From: Marsupella aquatica
Lineage: Eukaryota > Marchantiophyta
Direction of reading: 5' to 3'
Length of the DNA stretch: 64,000 nt
Assembly (NCBI GenBank): GCA_973895155.1
Contig: OZ316899.1
Span: forward strand, 1,798,001-1,862,000
The translations under genes were made by a program, and so were the position numbers. The notes under the pieces were generated by a model. It saw only the letters and a program-made list of their open reading frames with translations. It made no database searches and was not told the DNA's origin. Positions 1 to 9,976 of this stretch are shown piece by piece (position 1 is the stretch's first letter; each line of letters begins with the position of its first letter).

Positions 1-1434
1 TTGCAACGCTTTCAGAAACTGGTAAGACGTACAAAGACCAATGCATCTGAAGGTATGCAACTTCAATGGTTGGTGAATGCTTTGCCACAGAAGATGAGTT
101 TTGCAATTAGGAAGGAGAACCCGGAGACCTTGGCCGAGGCAATTAAGGATATTCAATTATACATTAATGCAGATATCACAAGCCGGAAGAAACAGCTTAA
201 GTCTGAGAGTTCCTCATCAAAGGAGGGATCACCCCATAAGAAAAAAGATAAGAAGAACAAACATTCTAAGAAGTCAAGAAGTGATAACTCAAGCTCGGAT
301 AGTGGAAGTAGCAAGAGTGAGTCATCTTCTAGTTCTGAAGAAGAAAAAACTAGGAAAAAAAAGGCCAGAAGGAGAGGGAAGACGAAAGTCAAGCTGGAGG
401 CTAAGCCACCAGATAACATCGTGGCCCTTACCGAGCAACTTAAGGCTATAATTGCAGAGGTAAAGCCGAAGAAGAAGGTAGTACAGGATGATAGCTCTGT
501 ATGGTGTGCCTTATGTTATAAAACCGGACACCATAAAGATGCGTGTCCTAAACTTAATACTAATCATGTTCGGCATGTGGCCGAGATCAGACCATGTCAG
601 GGAGAAGTAGAGTACTTTCTAGGAGATGCCGTTGATAGTGTTTTCGGCATCAGTGAGACTGGAGCACGAGACCTATCCAACAGACCTGCATCTCTGTGGT
701 CAGGATTAAGGAACAACCCGGGAGAGATGTATCCTCGGATTATTCAGAACCCGTCAGTACCTCCTAGGCTGAATGTGCAAAGATTTGCGGCATGCTATAA
801 CTGTGGTAAACCTGGCCATTTTGCTAGAGAGTGCCCGAATGCACGCAAACAGGGTGATGGACAACCAGCTCAGCTATGTATGGGATGCCGAAAAGAGGGT
901 CACATGCTAGGACAATGTCCTACTTGGTTGGCAGGCCTGGCCGCAAATCATAAGCTCTTGCCGGTCAAGGTCTTGCCGCCAGGTACTACCCCAGGAGGAG
1001 TTCAAATCAACCACATCGAACTAGGATGGCAAGCAGATGCCGAGGCAGAGTTTGTACCATCTGATGATGAGGCCGAAGCCCTATCAACCTTCTCAGAAGA
1101 GGATTTAGATCATGATTGCTACCGGGTCTCTACTCGATCTACCAGAAGGAAGGAAAGGTGGGATGGACTGGCCAAAAATAAAGGGAAGGTTAAGGAGGAA
1201 AAGATCGACTCTTCGTCAACATCAACGGAAGGAGAAGGGAGGGCTCCGGCAATACAGGTAAGCCATGAGCCCACCAGTGAACCCAATCCTTCACAAGATA
1301 GCGACTTCAATCGAGATCATCCTAAGTTGTTCTACCCCTCTGTTACGGCTAGTGTTAAGGAACAACTGCGAGAATTAGAAACCCTGGAGAATACTGAAGC
1401 CATAGCCAAGGATATGAAACGAGTAAAAGCATAG
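1..1434 (+). CDS. gag: Element A gag (3' part), three CCHC zinc knuckles
   Basis: Open frame continuing from left of the window. It holds the end of the retrotransposon gag domain (residues 1-60), a Lys/Ser/Glu-rich low-complexity linker (60-135), then three CX2CX4HX4C knuckles at about residues 169-182, 266-279 and 292-305. An acidic region follows. Gag forms the virus-like particle and packages RNA. It ends at TAG 1432-1434, and protease follows in the same frame after the stop. In element B the gag/protease boundary is instead an ATGA overlap, so the A arrangement may reflect mutation or natural readthrough. Confidence 0.9.
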   Translation: MQRFQKLVRRTKTNASEGMQLQWLVNALPQKMSFAIRKENPETLAEAIKDIQLYINADITSRKKQLKSESSSSKEGSPHKKKDKKNKHSKKSRSDNSSSDSGSSKSESSSSSEEEKTRKKKARRRGKTKVKLEAKPPDNIVALTEQLKAIIAEVKPKKKVVQDDSSVWCALCYKTGHHKDACPKLNTNHVRHVAEIRPCQGEVEYFLGDAVDSVFGISETGARDLSNRPASLWSGLRNNPGEMYPRIIQNPSVPPRLNVQRFAACYNCGKPGHFARECPNARKQGDGQPAQLCMGCRKEGHMLGQCPTWLAGLAANHKLLPVKVLPPGTTPGGVQINHIELGWQADAEAEFVPSDDEAEALSTFSEEDLDHDCYRVSTRSTRRKERWDGLAKNKGKVKEEKIDSSSTSTEGEGRAPAIQVSHEPTSEPNPSQDSDFNRDHPKLFYPSVTASVKEQLRELETLENTEAIAKDMKRVKA

Positions 1435-1458
1435 TTTGCTTCGGAAGATCCAACGGCT

Positions 1459-2499
1459 GTGGGGACTAGCGTGAAAAAACAGGCCGAATCCAAGATAGAG
1501 ACACCACTGGAGAAACCGATAGTTCCCTATGACCTGGCTAAAGATGTACTAGAATCTAGAGTCTCGGCAACAGTAGGTCAACTACTGAAAAATAGCCCGT
1601 ACTTCCGGAAGCAATTAAGGAAGGCTATTCTCGGCAAGCCAAGATTACCCAAGGTAGCAACCAAATCCGACGTGCTGATGATAGAAGAAGATCAAGGAGC
1701 CCCGGCTTTACCATTAATGATTCAAGGAGAATTATTACTACGGGTACCCATCGATGGAGGATCAGGGGTATGTATTATGATTGATTCAACAGCAAAGGGG
1801 TGGGGTCTAACACCGGAAATGACTGGAAGAGTGTTGAACATGGCCAATGGGTATCAGGTCATTCCCACGGGAGTGTTAACCGGCATCAAGACAGAGATAG
1901 GAGGTATCTTCTTTAGCATTAACTATGTAGTAATGAAGCCGGTAAACCCTACGTCATTTCGGCTATTAATTGGCAGGCCATGGCTGTACCTAGCCGAGGT
2001 AATAGAAGATTGGGGTAAAAAGCAGTTCACTTTCGGGACCCCCTCTATCACGGTATCCTGGGACACTAAGGATGACCGTAGGAAAAGCATAAGGGAAGTA
2101 GATGGGTACGACAGTGGACTGGAGTCAGCCGATGAAGTACGTTGGCTAGGATGCCTCAATGACCTAACCGAAGAAAGTGTCTTTGGACCAGAGGTACCCC
2201 CCAGTGGATTATGGCAAGAACCATTGGAAGGTGACTTGGAAGAAGAGGACAAAGAGGTCGAGGACTGCTTTACAATAGAATCCACCTTTTTAGCTGCAAT
2301 TCCGGAGGAAGTAAAGGATGTAGACCAATTGGATGAAACGGCTAAGTGGGGAGCAGTAGCAGGGACAGTGGATTTTCTGCAGGCGTTGTGGCAGAGCCGA
2401 CGGGGTCCACAACGCCATCGATCATCGGCAAGGAATTTAATACCAGGGGATCGGCATACAAGCCAATTACGAGGGCGGAACAAATTGAGGCCCTATTAG
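1459..2499 (+). CDS. Element A aspartic protease (retropepsin) segment
   Basis: Retropepsin core near residues 90-180: hydrophobic strand, catalytic DGGSG in the context VPIDGGSGVC, and the later LLIGRPWLYLAEV segment. DGGS in place of DTGA is typical of Tat-type plant elements (family knowledge). The protease would cleave the gag-pol polyprotein. About 150 acidic residues follow the core. The frame ends at 2499, after overlapping the RT frame from 2337 onward in a -1 relation. Element B shows the same -1 relation at the homologous place. Confidence 0.85.
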   Translation: MGTSVKKQAESKIETPLEKPIVPYDLAKDVLESRVSATVGQLLKNSPYFRKQLRKAILGKPRLPKVATKSDVLMIEEDQGAPALPLMIQGELLLRVPIDGGSGVCIMIDSTAKGWGLTPEMTGRVLNMANGYQVIPTGVLTGIKTEIGGIFFSINYVVMKPVNPTSFRLLIGRPWLYLAEVIEDWGKKQFTFGTPSITVSWDTKDDRRKSIREVDGYDSGLESADEVRWLGCLNDLTEESVFGPEVPPSGLWQEPLEGDLEEEDKEVEDCFTIESTFLAAIPEEVKDVDQLDETAKWGAVAGTVDFLQALWQSRRGPQRHRSSARNLIPGDRHTSQLRGRNKLRPY

Positions 2500-4481
2500 A
2501 AGCCAGGAGAGCACAGCAGCCTGACCCTCAGGAGGAAGAGGTGGATGAGATGCACAGACAGAATCTAGAGCCGAGTCAGGATGGGAAGCCAACAAATAAT
2601 TCAAAACCGAGTAGAACGGCAAGGGGACAATTTGTGGACAACAAGGAAGAAACCGACTCGGCTAGTACAACTGAGATTCCAGTTTATGGAGGTATGAGAC
2701 TAGAGAGGCTGGAAGCCGAGCTGGACCCGAATTTGAAGAAGCAGATTAATATGATCCAAGCGCGGCAATATCGGAAGCTCGACTTAGGAGAGGGAAGGGA
2801 ACTGAACTTAGGGAGAAACCTAGCACCTGAGCTCGAGAAAGAGATCAGTGACTTATTGATTGAATTTCAGGATGTGTTTGCATGGAGTCACCAAGATCTA
2901 AAGGGAGTAGATCCAACATTAGGGGAACATCGAATTGATCTCATGTTAGGAGCCAAATCATTTTGACAACCAATTCGAAGGATGAACCCGAAGTATTCCC
3001 TGCTGGTCAAAACGGAAATCGACAAACTAGTGGAAGCTGGATTCATCACTCCAGTCCTGCATTCAGACTGGGTGTCTCCAATTGTGATAGTTCCCAAGAA
3101 AGCTGGACCCGATGGTAAACCCAAGATCCGGGTTTGTCAGGATTACAGGAAGCTGAATGAAGCGACGTTAAAAGACCATTTTCCCTTACCCTTTACTGAT
3201 ATGGTACTAGACATGGTAGCCAGTCATGAACTATATTCATTCATGGATGGGTACTCTGGTTATAACCAAATCAGGATTCGGCAGGAAGACCAAATCAAGA
3301 CGGCCTTCATCACGGAATGGGGGATCTATGACTTCAATCGTATGCCGTTTGGACTCTGCAACGCACCAGCTATGTTCCAACGATTGATGGTGAACATTTT
3401 TCATGATTACTTGATAAAGTTCATGGAAATCTTCATTGATGACTTTGCAGTATTCGGGAAGGCATCGAAACATGCTAAATACCTCAGGAAAACCTTCATG
3501 AGATGCAGAGAGGTAGGTCTCAAGTTACACCCAGATAAATGTTTCTTTGCAGTAACCGAGGGGGTGCTACTAGGTCACAAGGTATCAAGGAAGGGCATTG
3601 AGATTGACAAAGGTAAGCTAGCAGTATGGCTAGATATCATGCAACCTAAGAACATAAAGGATGTAAGATCCTTCTTAGGATGCATTGGTTACTATCGCCG
3701 GTTCATCAAGGATTTTGCCAAGCTAGCTTTACCATTAACCAACATGCTCAAGGCAGGAGCAGACTTTGAACCCACACCCGAACGAGTAACAGCGGTGGTA
3801 GAATTGAAGCAGATGTTAGTAGAGGCCCCCGTCATGATAGCACCGGACTGGAACAAAGATTTTCATGTTTTTGTAGATGTCTCGGGCTTCTATATCGGCT
3901 CAGTACTAAGTCAGTTGGATGAGAAAGGAAGGGACCATGCCATATACTTCGCAAGCCGTCAAATTGCCGATGCCGAACGGAACTACTCCACCACAGAGAG
4001 AGAAGCATTAGGAGTCATTTATTCCTGTAAAAAGTTTAGGCATTATTTACTAGGGTACAAGGTAATCTTTCATACCGATCATGAAAGTTTGAAGTACCTA
4101 GTCAATAAGCCGGACCTTACAGGCAGAGTAGCAAGATGGATTTTGCTATTACAGGAGTTTGACTATGAGCTGAGGATCAAGCCGGGAAAGTTACACGCCA
4201 ATGCCGACTTCTTTTCAAGAATCACAGGTGAACCTGCCACGGATTGCATCGACGATCGATTCCCCGACGAGGAGCTATTCGTTGTGGAAATAGCTGATAC
4301 ATGGTACCCTGAGATTTTACATTTTCTCAGCACTTCCAGATTACAGCCAGGGCTAACCCGAAAACAAGCCGCAGTCTTTCTGTGGAAGGTCAAACAGTAT
4401 CAGTACATTAAGGGTGTACTACACAGGTATGGAATCAGCGGCACTATTCAAAGGTGTTTAGAAAAGGGAGAGGTAAAATGA
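2337..4481 (+). pseudogene. pol: Element A reverse transcriptase and RNase H
   Basis: Open from 2337 in frame 3, interrupted by TGA at 2964-2966 and ended by TGA at 4479-4481. Element B has Arg at the first site, so CGA-to-TGA is likely there, and Arg is also likely at the second. RT blocks are clear: SPIVIVPKKAG, CQDYRKLNEATLKDHFPLP, SFMDGYSGYNQI, FGLCNAPAMFQR and the catalytic FIDDF. RNase H follows directly with FHVFVDVSG, STTEREALGVIY, FHTDHESLKYL and KLHANADFFSR. No second (archaeal-type) RNase H is seen, unlike some Tat elements. The N-terminal 200 residues are a hydrophilic linker. The two stops break the frame. Confidence 0.92.
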
Positions 4482-5612
4482 GTCTTACGGGCTATGCATG
4501 GAGAAGAAGCCGGCGGACATTTTGCTCCAGTAACCACGTCTAAAAAGATATTAAATGCCGGTTACTGGTGGCCCACCTTGCACAAGGATGTCTATCAGTT
4601 CATCAAACAATGTGATCCTTGTCAGCGAGCAGGAGGACCAAGGGCGTCTACAAGACATCCATTGCACCCTATTCTACCCCTGGCACCATTTGAGAAGTGG
4701 GGTATTGATTACATTGGACCGCTGAAACCATTAACCCATCCTCGGAGAAACAAGTATATAATCCTGGCCACGGATTATGCAACTAAGTGGGTGGAGGCCA
4801 GACCGACAACGAAGGATGATGCAATTACTACGGCTAGATTCATGTATGAGCAGATCTTCACCAGGTATGGAGCACCCCTAGAATTAGTTAGTGATAGAGG
4901 AACCCATTTTCTGAATGATATAATTAGTCATTTAAATGAGCAGTATTTAGTTAGACATAGGCCTACTACTCCCTACCATCCAAAGGCAAATGGGTTGACA
5001 AAACGAGCAAACGGAATTATAGGAAAGATATTGAACAAGACAGTAGCTCAGAACAAACTCGATTGGGATGATAAATTATTTGCTGCTGTTTTTGCTTATA
5101 ATTTAGCCTATAAAACCACTACCGGTCATACACCCTTCTTCTTAACCTTTGGACAAGAAGCCCTGGTACCCATGCAACTTGAGATACCGACAATTCAAGT
5201 TACAATTGAGGAAAGAGCCTCAGCGGAGGAGAGCCTAAAGGAGCGAGAATATAGATTAGAAGCTTTAGAGGAGGCAAGAATGATTTCAGCTGAGAGAATA
5301 GAATATAGACAAAAAACCATGAAGCAGCAGTATGATAAAAAGTTGAAACCAGTTAGTATTCACACCGGTGATCTTGTATTACTTTATGATAGTAGGTATA
5401 GTAAGTTTCCAGGTAAGCTTTACACTCGCTGGTTAGGACCCTTTAGAGTAACCATGAAGTTCTCCAATGGCTCCGTACAATTGGCCAACATTACGGGAGA
5501 AGTGTATCCAGTTCGCATCCATTATGACCGCCTCAAGAAATACTATATGGACGAAGATGAAGTTGTTCGCGAGGACGCTTCACAATTAAGTGGGGAGCTA
5601 TGTGATGCCTAG
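4482..5612 (+). CDS. int: Element A integrase (catalytic Glu replaced)
   Basis: Continues the RT frame after the stop. The N-terminal zinc-binding HHCC is visible (HGEEAGGH, then CDPC). The catalytic core has Asp in WGIDYIGPL and Asp in LVSDRGTHF. The third residue of the DDE triad is Lys (GLTKRANG), where B has Glu (GLTERANG), so this copy should be inactive. The C-terminal GKLYTRWLGPFRV block is a GPF-type module, with no chromodomain. The last codons before TAG 5610-5612 are read from the first 12 bases of the LTR, and the preceding codons form the polypurine tract. Confidence 0.92.
   Translation, partial: VLRAMHGEEAGGHFAPVTTSKKILNAGYWWPTLHKDVYQFIKQCDPCQRAGGPRASTRHPLHPILPLAPFEKWGIDYIGPLKPLTHPRRNKYIILATDYATKWVEARPTTKDDAITTARFMYEQIFTRYGAPLELVSDRGTHFLNDIISHLNEQYLVRHRPTTPYHPKANGLTKRANGIIGKILNKTVAQNKLDWDDKLFAAVFAYNLAYKTTTGHTPFFLTFGQEALVPMQLEIPTIQVTIEERASAEESLKEREYRLEALEEARMISAERIEYRQKTMKQQYDKKLKPVSIHTGDLVLLYDSRYSKFPGKLYTRWLGPFRVTMKFSNGSVQLANITGEVYPVRIHYDRLKKYYMDEDEVVREDASQLSGELCDA
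5584..5600 (+). other. Element A polypurine tract (PPT)
   Basis: The purine-rich run AAGTGGGGAG lies directly before the LTR start TGTGATGCC. It is the expected primer site for plus-strand DNA synthesis. It also codes for the LSGEL residues of integrase. The same tract precedes the LTRs of C (before 36605) and B (43609-43624, minus strand). Confidence 0.88.
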
Positions 5613-5715
5613 CCAGGAATCACTCGGCCAGTTAAGTGGGTAAAGTAGGAGTGCACCCTAGAAACACCTTAGTATAGGGACAAAACAAGGAAAATATAAA
5701 CAATTAGGGACGACT

Positions 5716-7149
5716 ATGGAACCCGGGCCGAGGCCAGAGGTAAGGACGCTGGGGGTGAAAACAAGATTAGGGTTAGGGCGCGCTAAGCGTCGGCGGGTAG
5801 GAAGGATCAACGGGAGGAAGGACCGGAAGAGGAGAGGGGTAAGGAGCGCTTGCAGGGAATGGTGGCTCATTTGCGAGCACGAACTAGGCAGACAACTACG
5901 GGAGGCCAACTATTGTCAGCTGCTTAGGCAAGCACTCGGGGAGAGAGTAGATACCGACGATCGACCTAAGGAGGGTATGAGCAACGTCAATCAAGCGGCA
6001 CATTTCTGGGGATGCCTGTTCGAACGGGCAACTGAGTACATCAAGACTTACGAGGACGAAGAATCAGAAAGGGCAGCTCGAGAACGGCAGGAGCTCGCTC
6101 GATTGTGGGAGTTGCAGAAGACGGCTTTCTTAGGAGGCGAACTCATCAAGGCCGAGTTCTTGTGGACTCCTACTTCCAATCAGCTCGACGATGTTCTGTT
6201 TTGCGAAGATAGAGTCGTCGGCATCCGAGAAGCCATCAAACGCTGCAACAACATACACTGGGAGTTGAAGGGTAGCACGGAGGGGTGGACAAAGGCAACC
6301 GTGCTAGGAGAGACATCCACGGGAGCCGAAATGAAGAGGAAGGGAGCCGTCAACGATGAAGCCACCCCGGCAAAAAGAACGAGGTCGGCGGCACCAAAGA
6401 AGCCAGCCGAGCAGCAGAGCAAGAGGCAAGGAGAAGCCGAAGAGGAGGACGATCCCATCAATGCCATTCCAACCAGGGATGACACCTGGAAAGGCTGGGC
6501 GGCAACCCTACCAGAGGAGGTGCAACTACATTTTGCACGGGAGGAGGATGCATGCTTTACGGCCATGCAGACCAAGAAGTACCAAGGCTTCATGGCCGGA
6601 TCCGGCTTAGAGGCCTTTGTAAGATTACCATGGCTGAAGCCGGAGGTGCCGGATTCAGACCTATTAGAATTCGTGGGGTCATGGGAACCCGAGACCAATT
6701 CCACGAGGATATATGGGAAGGATTTCTATCTTACTCCCAAGGTGATTGCCAAAGTGTTTGGCTTGCCGATAGGCAATAAGACCAAAGTTGATACCAGGAA
6801 GACCTTGCCTGACAAGGAGTTCCGGTCGTTCCCCGGGCCATCAACGAAGAATGGCTTCTTCCGGAACACCTGCACCAACCCGCACATAGGAGAGATGATC
6901 GACTTCTTGCGGGTGACCATGCATTGTAACTTGCCGAGGGCAGAGATCGGCAAGGCACAGGTCTATCTGGCAGAGAGGCCAGACCCAAGCCGGGACTACA
7001 ACGGGTACCTCCTCAACCAATTGAAGAAGATCTTAAAGGAGGAGCAGCAGGTAATCGGCCTGGGGAGCGTGTCGCAGCTTGGCTATCACATGCCGCTGTT
7101 GTGCCGGTATGCCAGAGGTCAGACCTTTGCCCCAGTACTTCCCCTGTAG
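5716..7149 (+). CDS. LTR-encoded protein, N-terminal part (PMD-like domain), element A
   Basis: Starts at ATG 5716 (MEPGPRPEV), 115 bp inside the LTR. Residues 1-80 are basic. Residues 85-200 include a conserved NVNQAAHFWG to RAARERQELARLW stretch, followed by a basic/acidic linker. Residues 255-477 form a conserved globular domain: WKGWAATLPEEV, LLEFVGSWEPETN, YGKDFYLTPKVIAKVFGLPIG, NGFFRNTCTNPHIG, SRDYNGYLL. It resembles plant-mobile-domain or 'putative plant transposon protein' domains in retroelements (inference, not tested). The TAG at 7147-7149 is CAG in the C copy (38153), so the frame probably once ran on to 9360. Function is unknown. Confidence 0.78.
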   Translation: MEPGPRPEVRTLGVKTRLGLGRAKRRRVGRINGRKDRKRRGVRSACREWWLICEHELGRQLREANYCQLLRQALGERVDTDDRPKEGMSNVNQAAHFWGCLFERATEYIKTYEDEESERAARERQELARLWELQKTAFLGGELIKAEFLWTPTSNQLDDVLFCEDRVVGIREAIKRCNNIHWELKGSTEGWTKATVLGETSTGAEMKRKGAVNDEATPAKRTRSAAPKKPAEQQSKRQGEAEEEDDPINAIPTRDDTWKGWAATLPEEVQLHFAREEDACFTAMQTKKYQGFMAGSGLEAFVRLPWLKPEVPDSDLLEFVGSWEPETNSTRIYGKDFYLTPKVIAKVFGLPIGNKTKVDTRKTLPDKEFRSFPGPSTKNGFFRNTCTNPHIGEMIDFLRVTMHCNLPRAEIGKAQVYLAERPDPSRDYNGYLLNQLKKILKEEQQVIGLGSVSQLGYHMPLLCRYARGQTFAPVLPL

Positions 7150-9360
7150 GTAAGGGCACCCGAGGAAGCTCCAGCACCGAGGCCGGTAGCAGAGAAGCCT
7201 CAACCACCTGTTAGCCCTACGATTGAGCAGGTGTTTAGGCCAAGGAAGGAAGACTTGCCGATGCAGCAACCAAGCATGCAGAATCTGCTGAAAATGCTGG
7301 AGAAGGAAAAGACGGCACTGGCACCAGCTTTGGCAGCGGCACCAATACAGGACACTGCCCCAGAGGTCAACCTAAGCAGACTTAGAAGGGAAAACCCCTT
7401 TACCGGAAATAAGGAGAGAATCAGGCCGGAATCCAAGCCAGGTGTTCGAATGTATGTGGGAATCTCAAGCTCCGAATTTGAGGCAGAATTGCCTGAAGCT
7501 CCTACCGACGAAGAGGAGAGGGAGAAGCCGGACGTCCAAGAAGTAGAGGAGGCAGTGGAGGACTGCAGCCATGATAATTCCGGCTATGGGTCGGACCATC
7601 ACGTTCCAGGAGTAAGGACCTGTGGCCGGTTTGTCCCCACACTTCCAAGGGTAGTGCGAGGGGACCCCAACCAGCAGAGTAGCCCTGAGTCTCCCCCACC
7701 AGATGTTGCTCCCCCGAGCTTTGACGGCATAAAACAGACGGCACAGGAATTCCAGGAGCGACTTAGGGAAGCAGAAAAGGCAGCCCTGGCTAGGGAAAAG
7801 GATTTGCCAGGAGGAGATTGGCCGGAGGACATCAGGCGGCTAGCCAAAAAAGGAAGAAAACCTCTAGCCACGATTGAAGAGATCCGCAAGACGGCTTGGG
7901 AGCAGAGGCCGCGATGGGCGATGCCGATCACTTCTACTTACTCCACCTACACTAAAAATAGAGCCATGGAGTATGGTGAGATATGTGGGGAACTTGCGCT
8001 TGGCATCTTTGGGGAGGAGTTGGAGGTAGGACACTTTTTCCATAGGGAGCAGTTGGAGAAGCACCAATTAGAAGAAGCGGTGGCTTTAGAGAGAAGCAAG
8101 AAGGACGAGGTCATCCGACGGCTTAGGAGGATGGAAGCCGAGATTGAAGATCTAAGGGCGGCCAAGAAAGCCCAAGATGAACTGCGGATTAAGCGGCATG
8201 AGCTGAACATCATGCAGGGGAAGTTGGACACCGCGCAGGCTGATAATCAGATTATCAAGGATAAACTGACTCAGACCCAGAGAGAATTGGCCGACGCAAT
8301 CAAGGACAGGGAGAAATGGAAGAAGGAGCTGAGAGACGCAGAGGAGGCCCATATAGCAGTCAACAACCGGGTCACGGCGGAGACTCAGAGAAGGGAGAGG
8401 GCGCTGAAGGAAGAGGTCGAGGTCATCCGCAGAGCCCTTGAGCAGAAGGAGGCCGAGTTAGGGAAATCCTATCAAGGGATTATTGCGCTACAGCAGGAGC
8501 TTGCGTCCCTGATGGCCAGCTTCAAGGCCGACCTGCGGGAGAAGGACGCCCAGCTCGACCAGACCTATGCCAAGATGAATAACATGGAGTCTGAGGTCGT
8601 AGCGGAGCTCGACAAGGAGCTAAGAGCAACCCAGGAGGAGAGGGCTACCACCAAGAAGGAATTGGAGGAAGCCCACAGGGAATTGGAGGAAGCCAAAAAC
8701 AAGCTGGAGGAGGCACGTAAGGACCTGGATGAGACCCAGGAGGAGTTGGAGGAAATCACAAGGAAGATGGAGAACCTACAACGGCGGACCGACAACCAAA
8801 CAGAGCGGCTGAAGAAACAAGCCGTAGTATTTAAATGCTTAGCTGCATCAGGTCCATCTCCCGTTGGGGCAAACCAGTTACCCGGGGTGGTAATTGCCGA
8901 AGGACCAGCCGTGACACACGGCCCGGTGCCGGACGTTGGCGGCAAGGGGAAGGAACCGGCTATGGAGATAGTGAAGAAGAAGAAGCGAAAACCTTTGGGG
9001 TCCGGAGGTTATTCGACCCCTCAAGCCGTACTCAAACCGGTACCAACCTCCGGCATGAACACGGCAATAGATCCCGCTATCACCAAAGGTGGGGATGGCG
9101 CGGCCCAAGCCGAACTACTCAGTAATGAGGCCGGTATCCCAGATCCACCTCTTGAGCAGGCCGGGGAGGCCGTGGCCGAAGCTGAGGCCGTAGCCGAGGC
9201 TGATGTTGAAGCCGATGCCGTTGCCGGGGGTGGACCCAGTCAGGCCGATGGAGAGTTGACTCAGTCAAGGGCAGGTAATCTGTTAGAGAACGAACCTACG
9301 GCAGTGGCTGAGGTGGAAGCGTTGGGGGCGTCCACTGAGGAACAACCACCACTGCCATGA
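7150..9360 (+). CDS. LTR-encoded protein, C-terminal part (coiled coil), element A
   Basis: Same frame as 5716-7149 beyond one TAG, ending TGA 9358-9360. The first 250 residues are Pro/Glu-rich with conserved islands (GVRTCGRFVPTLPRVV, SPESPPPDV, LPGGDWPEDIRRLAKK). Then from about 7960 to 8830 comes an uninterrupted heptad-like coiled coil of about 290 residues rich in Glu, Lys, Leu and Arg. After it are a basic KKKKRKP patch, a possible nuclear signal, and an Ala/Glu-rich acidic tail. A multimerising structural or nuclear role is plausible but inferred. The homologous frame in B keeps the GELALGIFGEEL/GLLALEIFGNEL block and the coiled coil. Confidence 0.75.
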   Translation, partial: VRAPEEAPAPRPVAEKPQPPVSPTIEQVFRPRKEDLPMQQPSMQNLLKMLEKEKTALAPALAAAPIQDTAPEVNLSRLRRENPFTGNKERIRPESKPGVRMYVGISSSEFEAELPEAPTDEEEREKPDVQEVEEAVEDCSHDNSGYGSDHHVPGVRTCGRFVPTLPRVVRGDPNQQSSPESPPPDVAPPSFDGIKQTAQEFQERLREAEKAALAREKDLPGGDWPEDIRRLAKKGRKPLATIEEIRKTAWEQRPRWAMPITSTYSTYTKNRAMEYGEICGELALGIFGEELEVGHFFHREQLEKHQLEEAVALERSKKDEVIRRLRRMEAEIEDLRAAKKAQDELRIKRHELNIMQGKLDTAQADNQIIKDKLTQTQRELADAIKDREKWKKELRDAEEAHIAVNNRVTAETQRRERALKEEVEVIRRALEQKEAELGKSYQGIIALQQELASLMASFKADLREKDAQLDQTYAKMNNMESEVVAELDKELRATQEERATTKKELEEAHRELEEAKNKLEEARKDLDETQEELEEITRKMENLQRRTDNQTERLKKQAVVFKCLAASGPSPVGANQLPGVVIAEGPAVTHGPVPDVGGKGKEPAMEIVKKKKRKPLGSGGYSTPQAVLKPVPTSGMNTAIDPAITKGGDGAAQAELLSNEAGIPDPPLEQAGEAVAEAEAVAEADVEADAVAGGGPSQADGELTQSRAGNLLENEPTAVAEVEALGASTEEQPPLP

Positions 9361-9976
9361 CGGTGGTGGAGGGCCGCTCCTTTCAAGGAGGGCGGACGTG
9401 GAGGGAGGAGGCGTGAGTGGGCAGGGCGGGCTCAGATCTCTAAGTTTAGGATTAGGATCAGGACCAGGAGGCGGCCCTGACACTTAGCTTAGTGGGATTG
9501 CAGTTCCACTGGTAAGAGCAACACTTGTACTCCTGCCTCGTTGTACATAGGTAGATCCAGTTAGGTAGATTAGGCTTACGCTGCAAAGAATTAGGCGGAT
9601 CCACTACCAGGATAAGTACGTGGGCAGCGGGGAGCTCAGGGCCTCTTCTTTAGCAAGTTTTTAGTTTGCACCAGCCGGGCTGGGATCAAGTAGTAAGAGA
9701 AGCTCTCGGTTAGTCATACAGTGACCCTTGTGTATATTCATGTTTCCTCATGCCTAAGAGCTGAATAGAGTTGGCCTCATGGCTTAGTTCGCAGACCTTG
9801 TGTATGAGATGTACTGTTTGTATGGCAAGTGCATGGTATGACTCAGTCAGAAGGAGTCATTTTGCTATTTGTGTGTCGCATTAACTTGTGTGAAGAGTGC
9901 CCACATCAACTAATAGAGGAAGGAAAGTAAGCAGGGGAGTGAGAGTTGGATGTGTCGAGCTGAGAGAGGTCTTAGC

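Noticed and set aside
153-419. Minus-strand Ser/Leu/Phe-rich ORF, also seen at 13752-14018 and antisense at 29428-29694
   Set aside because: Exact antisense of the Lys/Ser/Glu-rich gag linker, and present only because gag copies recur.
1923-2483. 186-codon minus-strand ORF
   Set aside because: Antisense of the protease region of A, with no recognisable domain, and broken in other copies.
6180-6704. 174-codon minus-strand ORF
   Set aside because: Antisense shadow of the LTR-encoded frame, whose sense strand is conserved between groups.
5716-7149. Domesticated host plant-mobile-domain gene
   Set aside because: Present inside LTRs of five separate copies with fixed borders, so it belongs to the element, whatever its origin.
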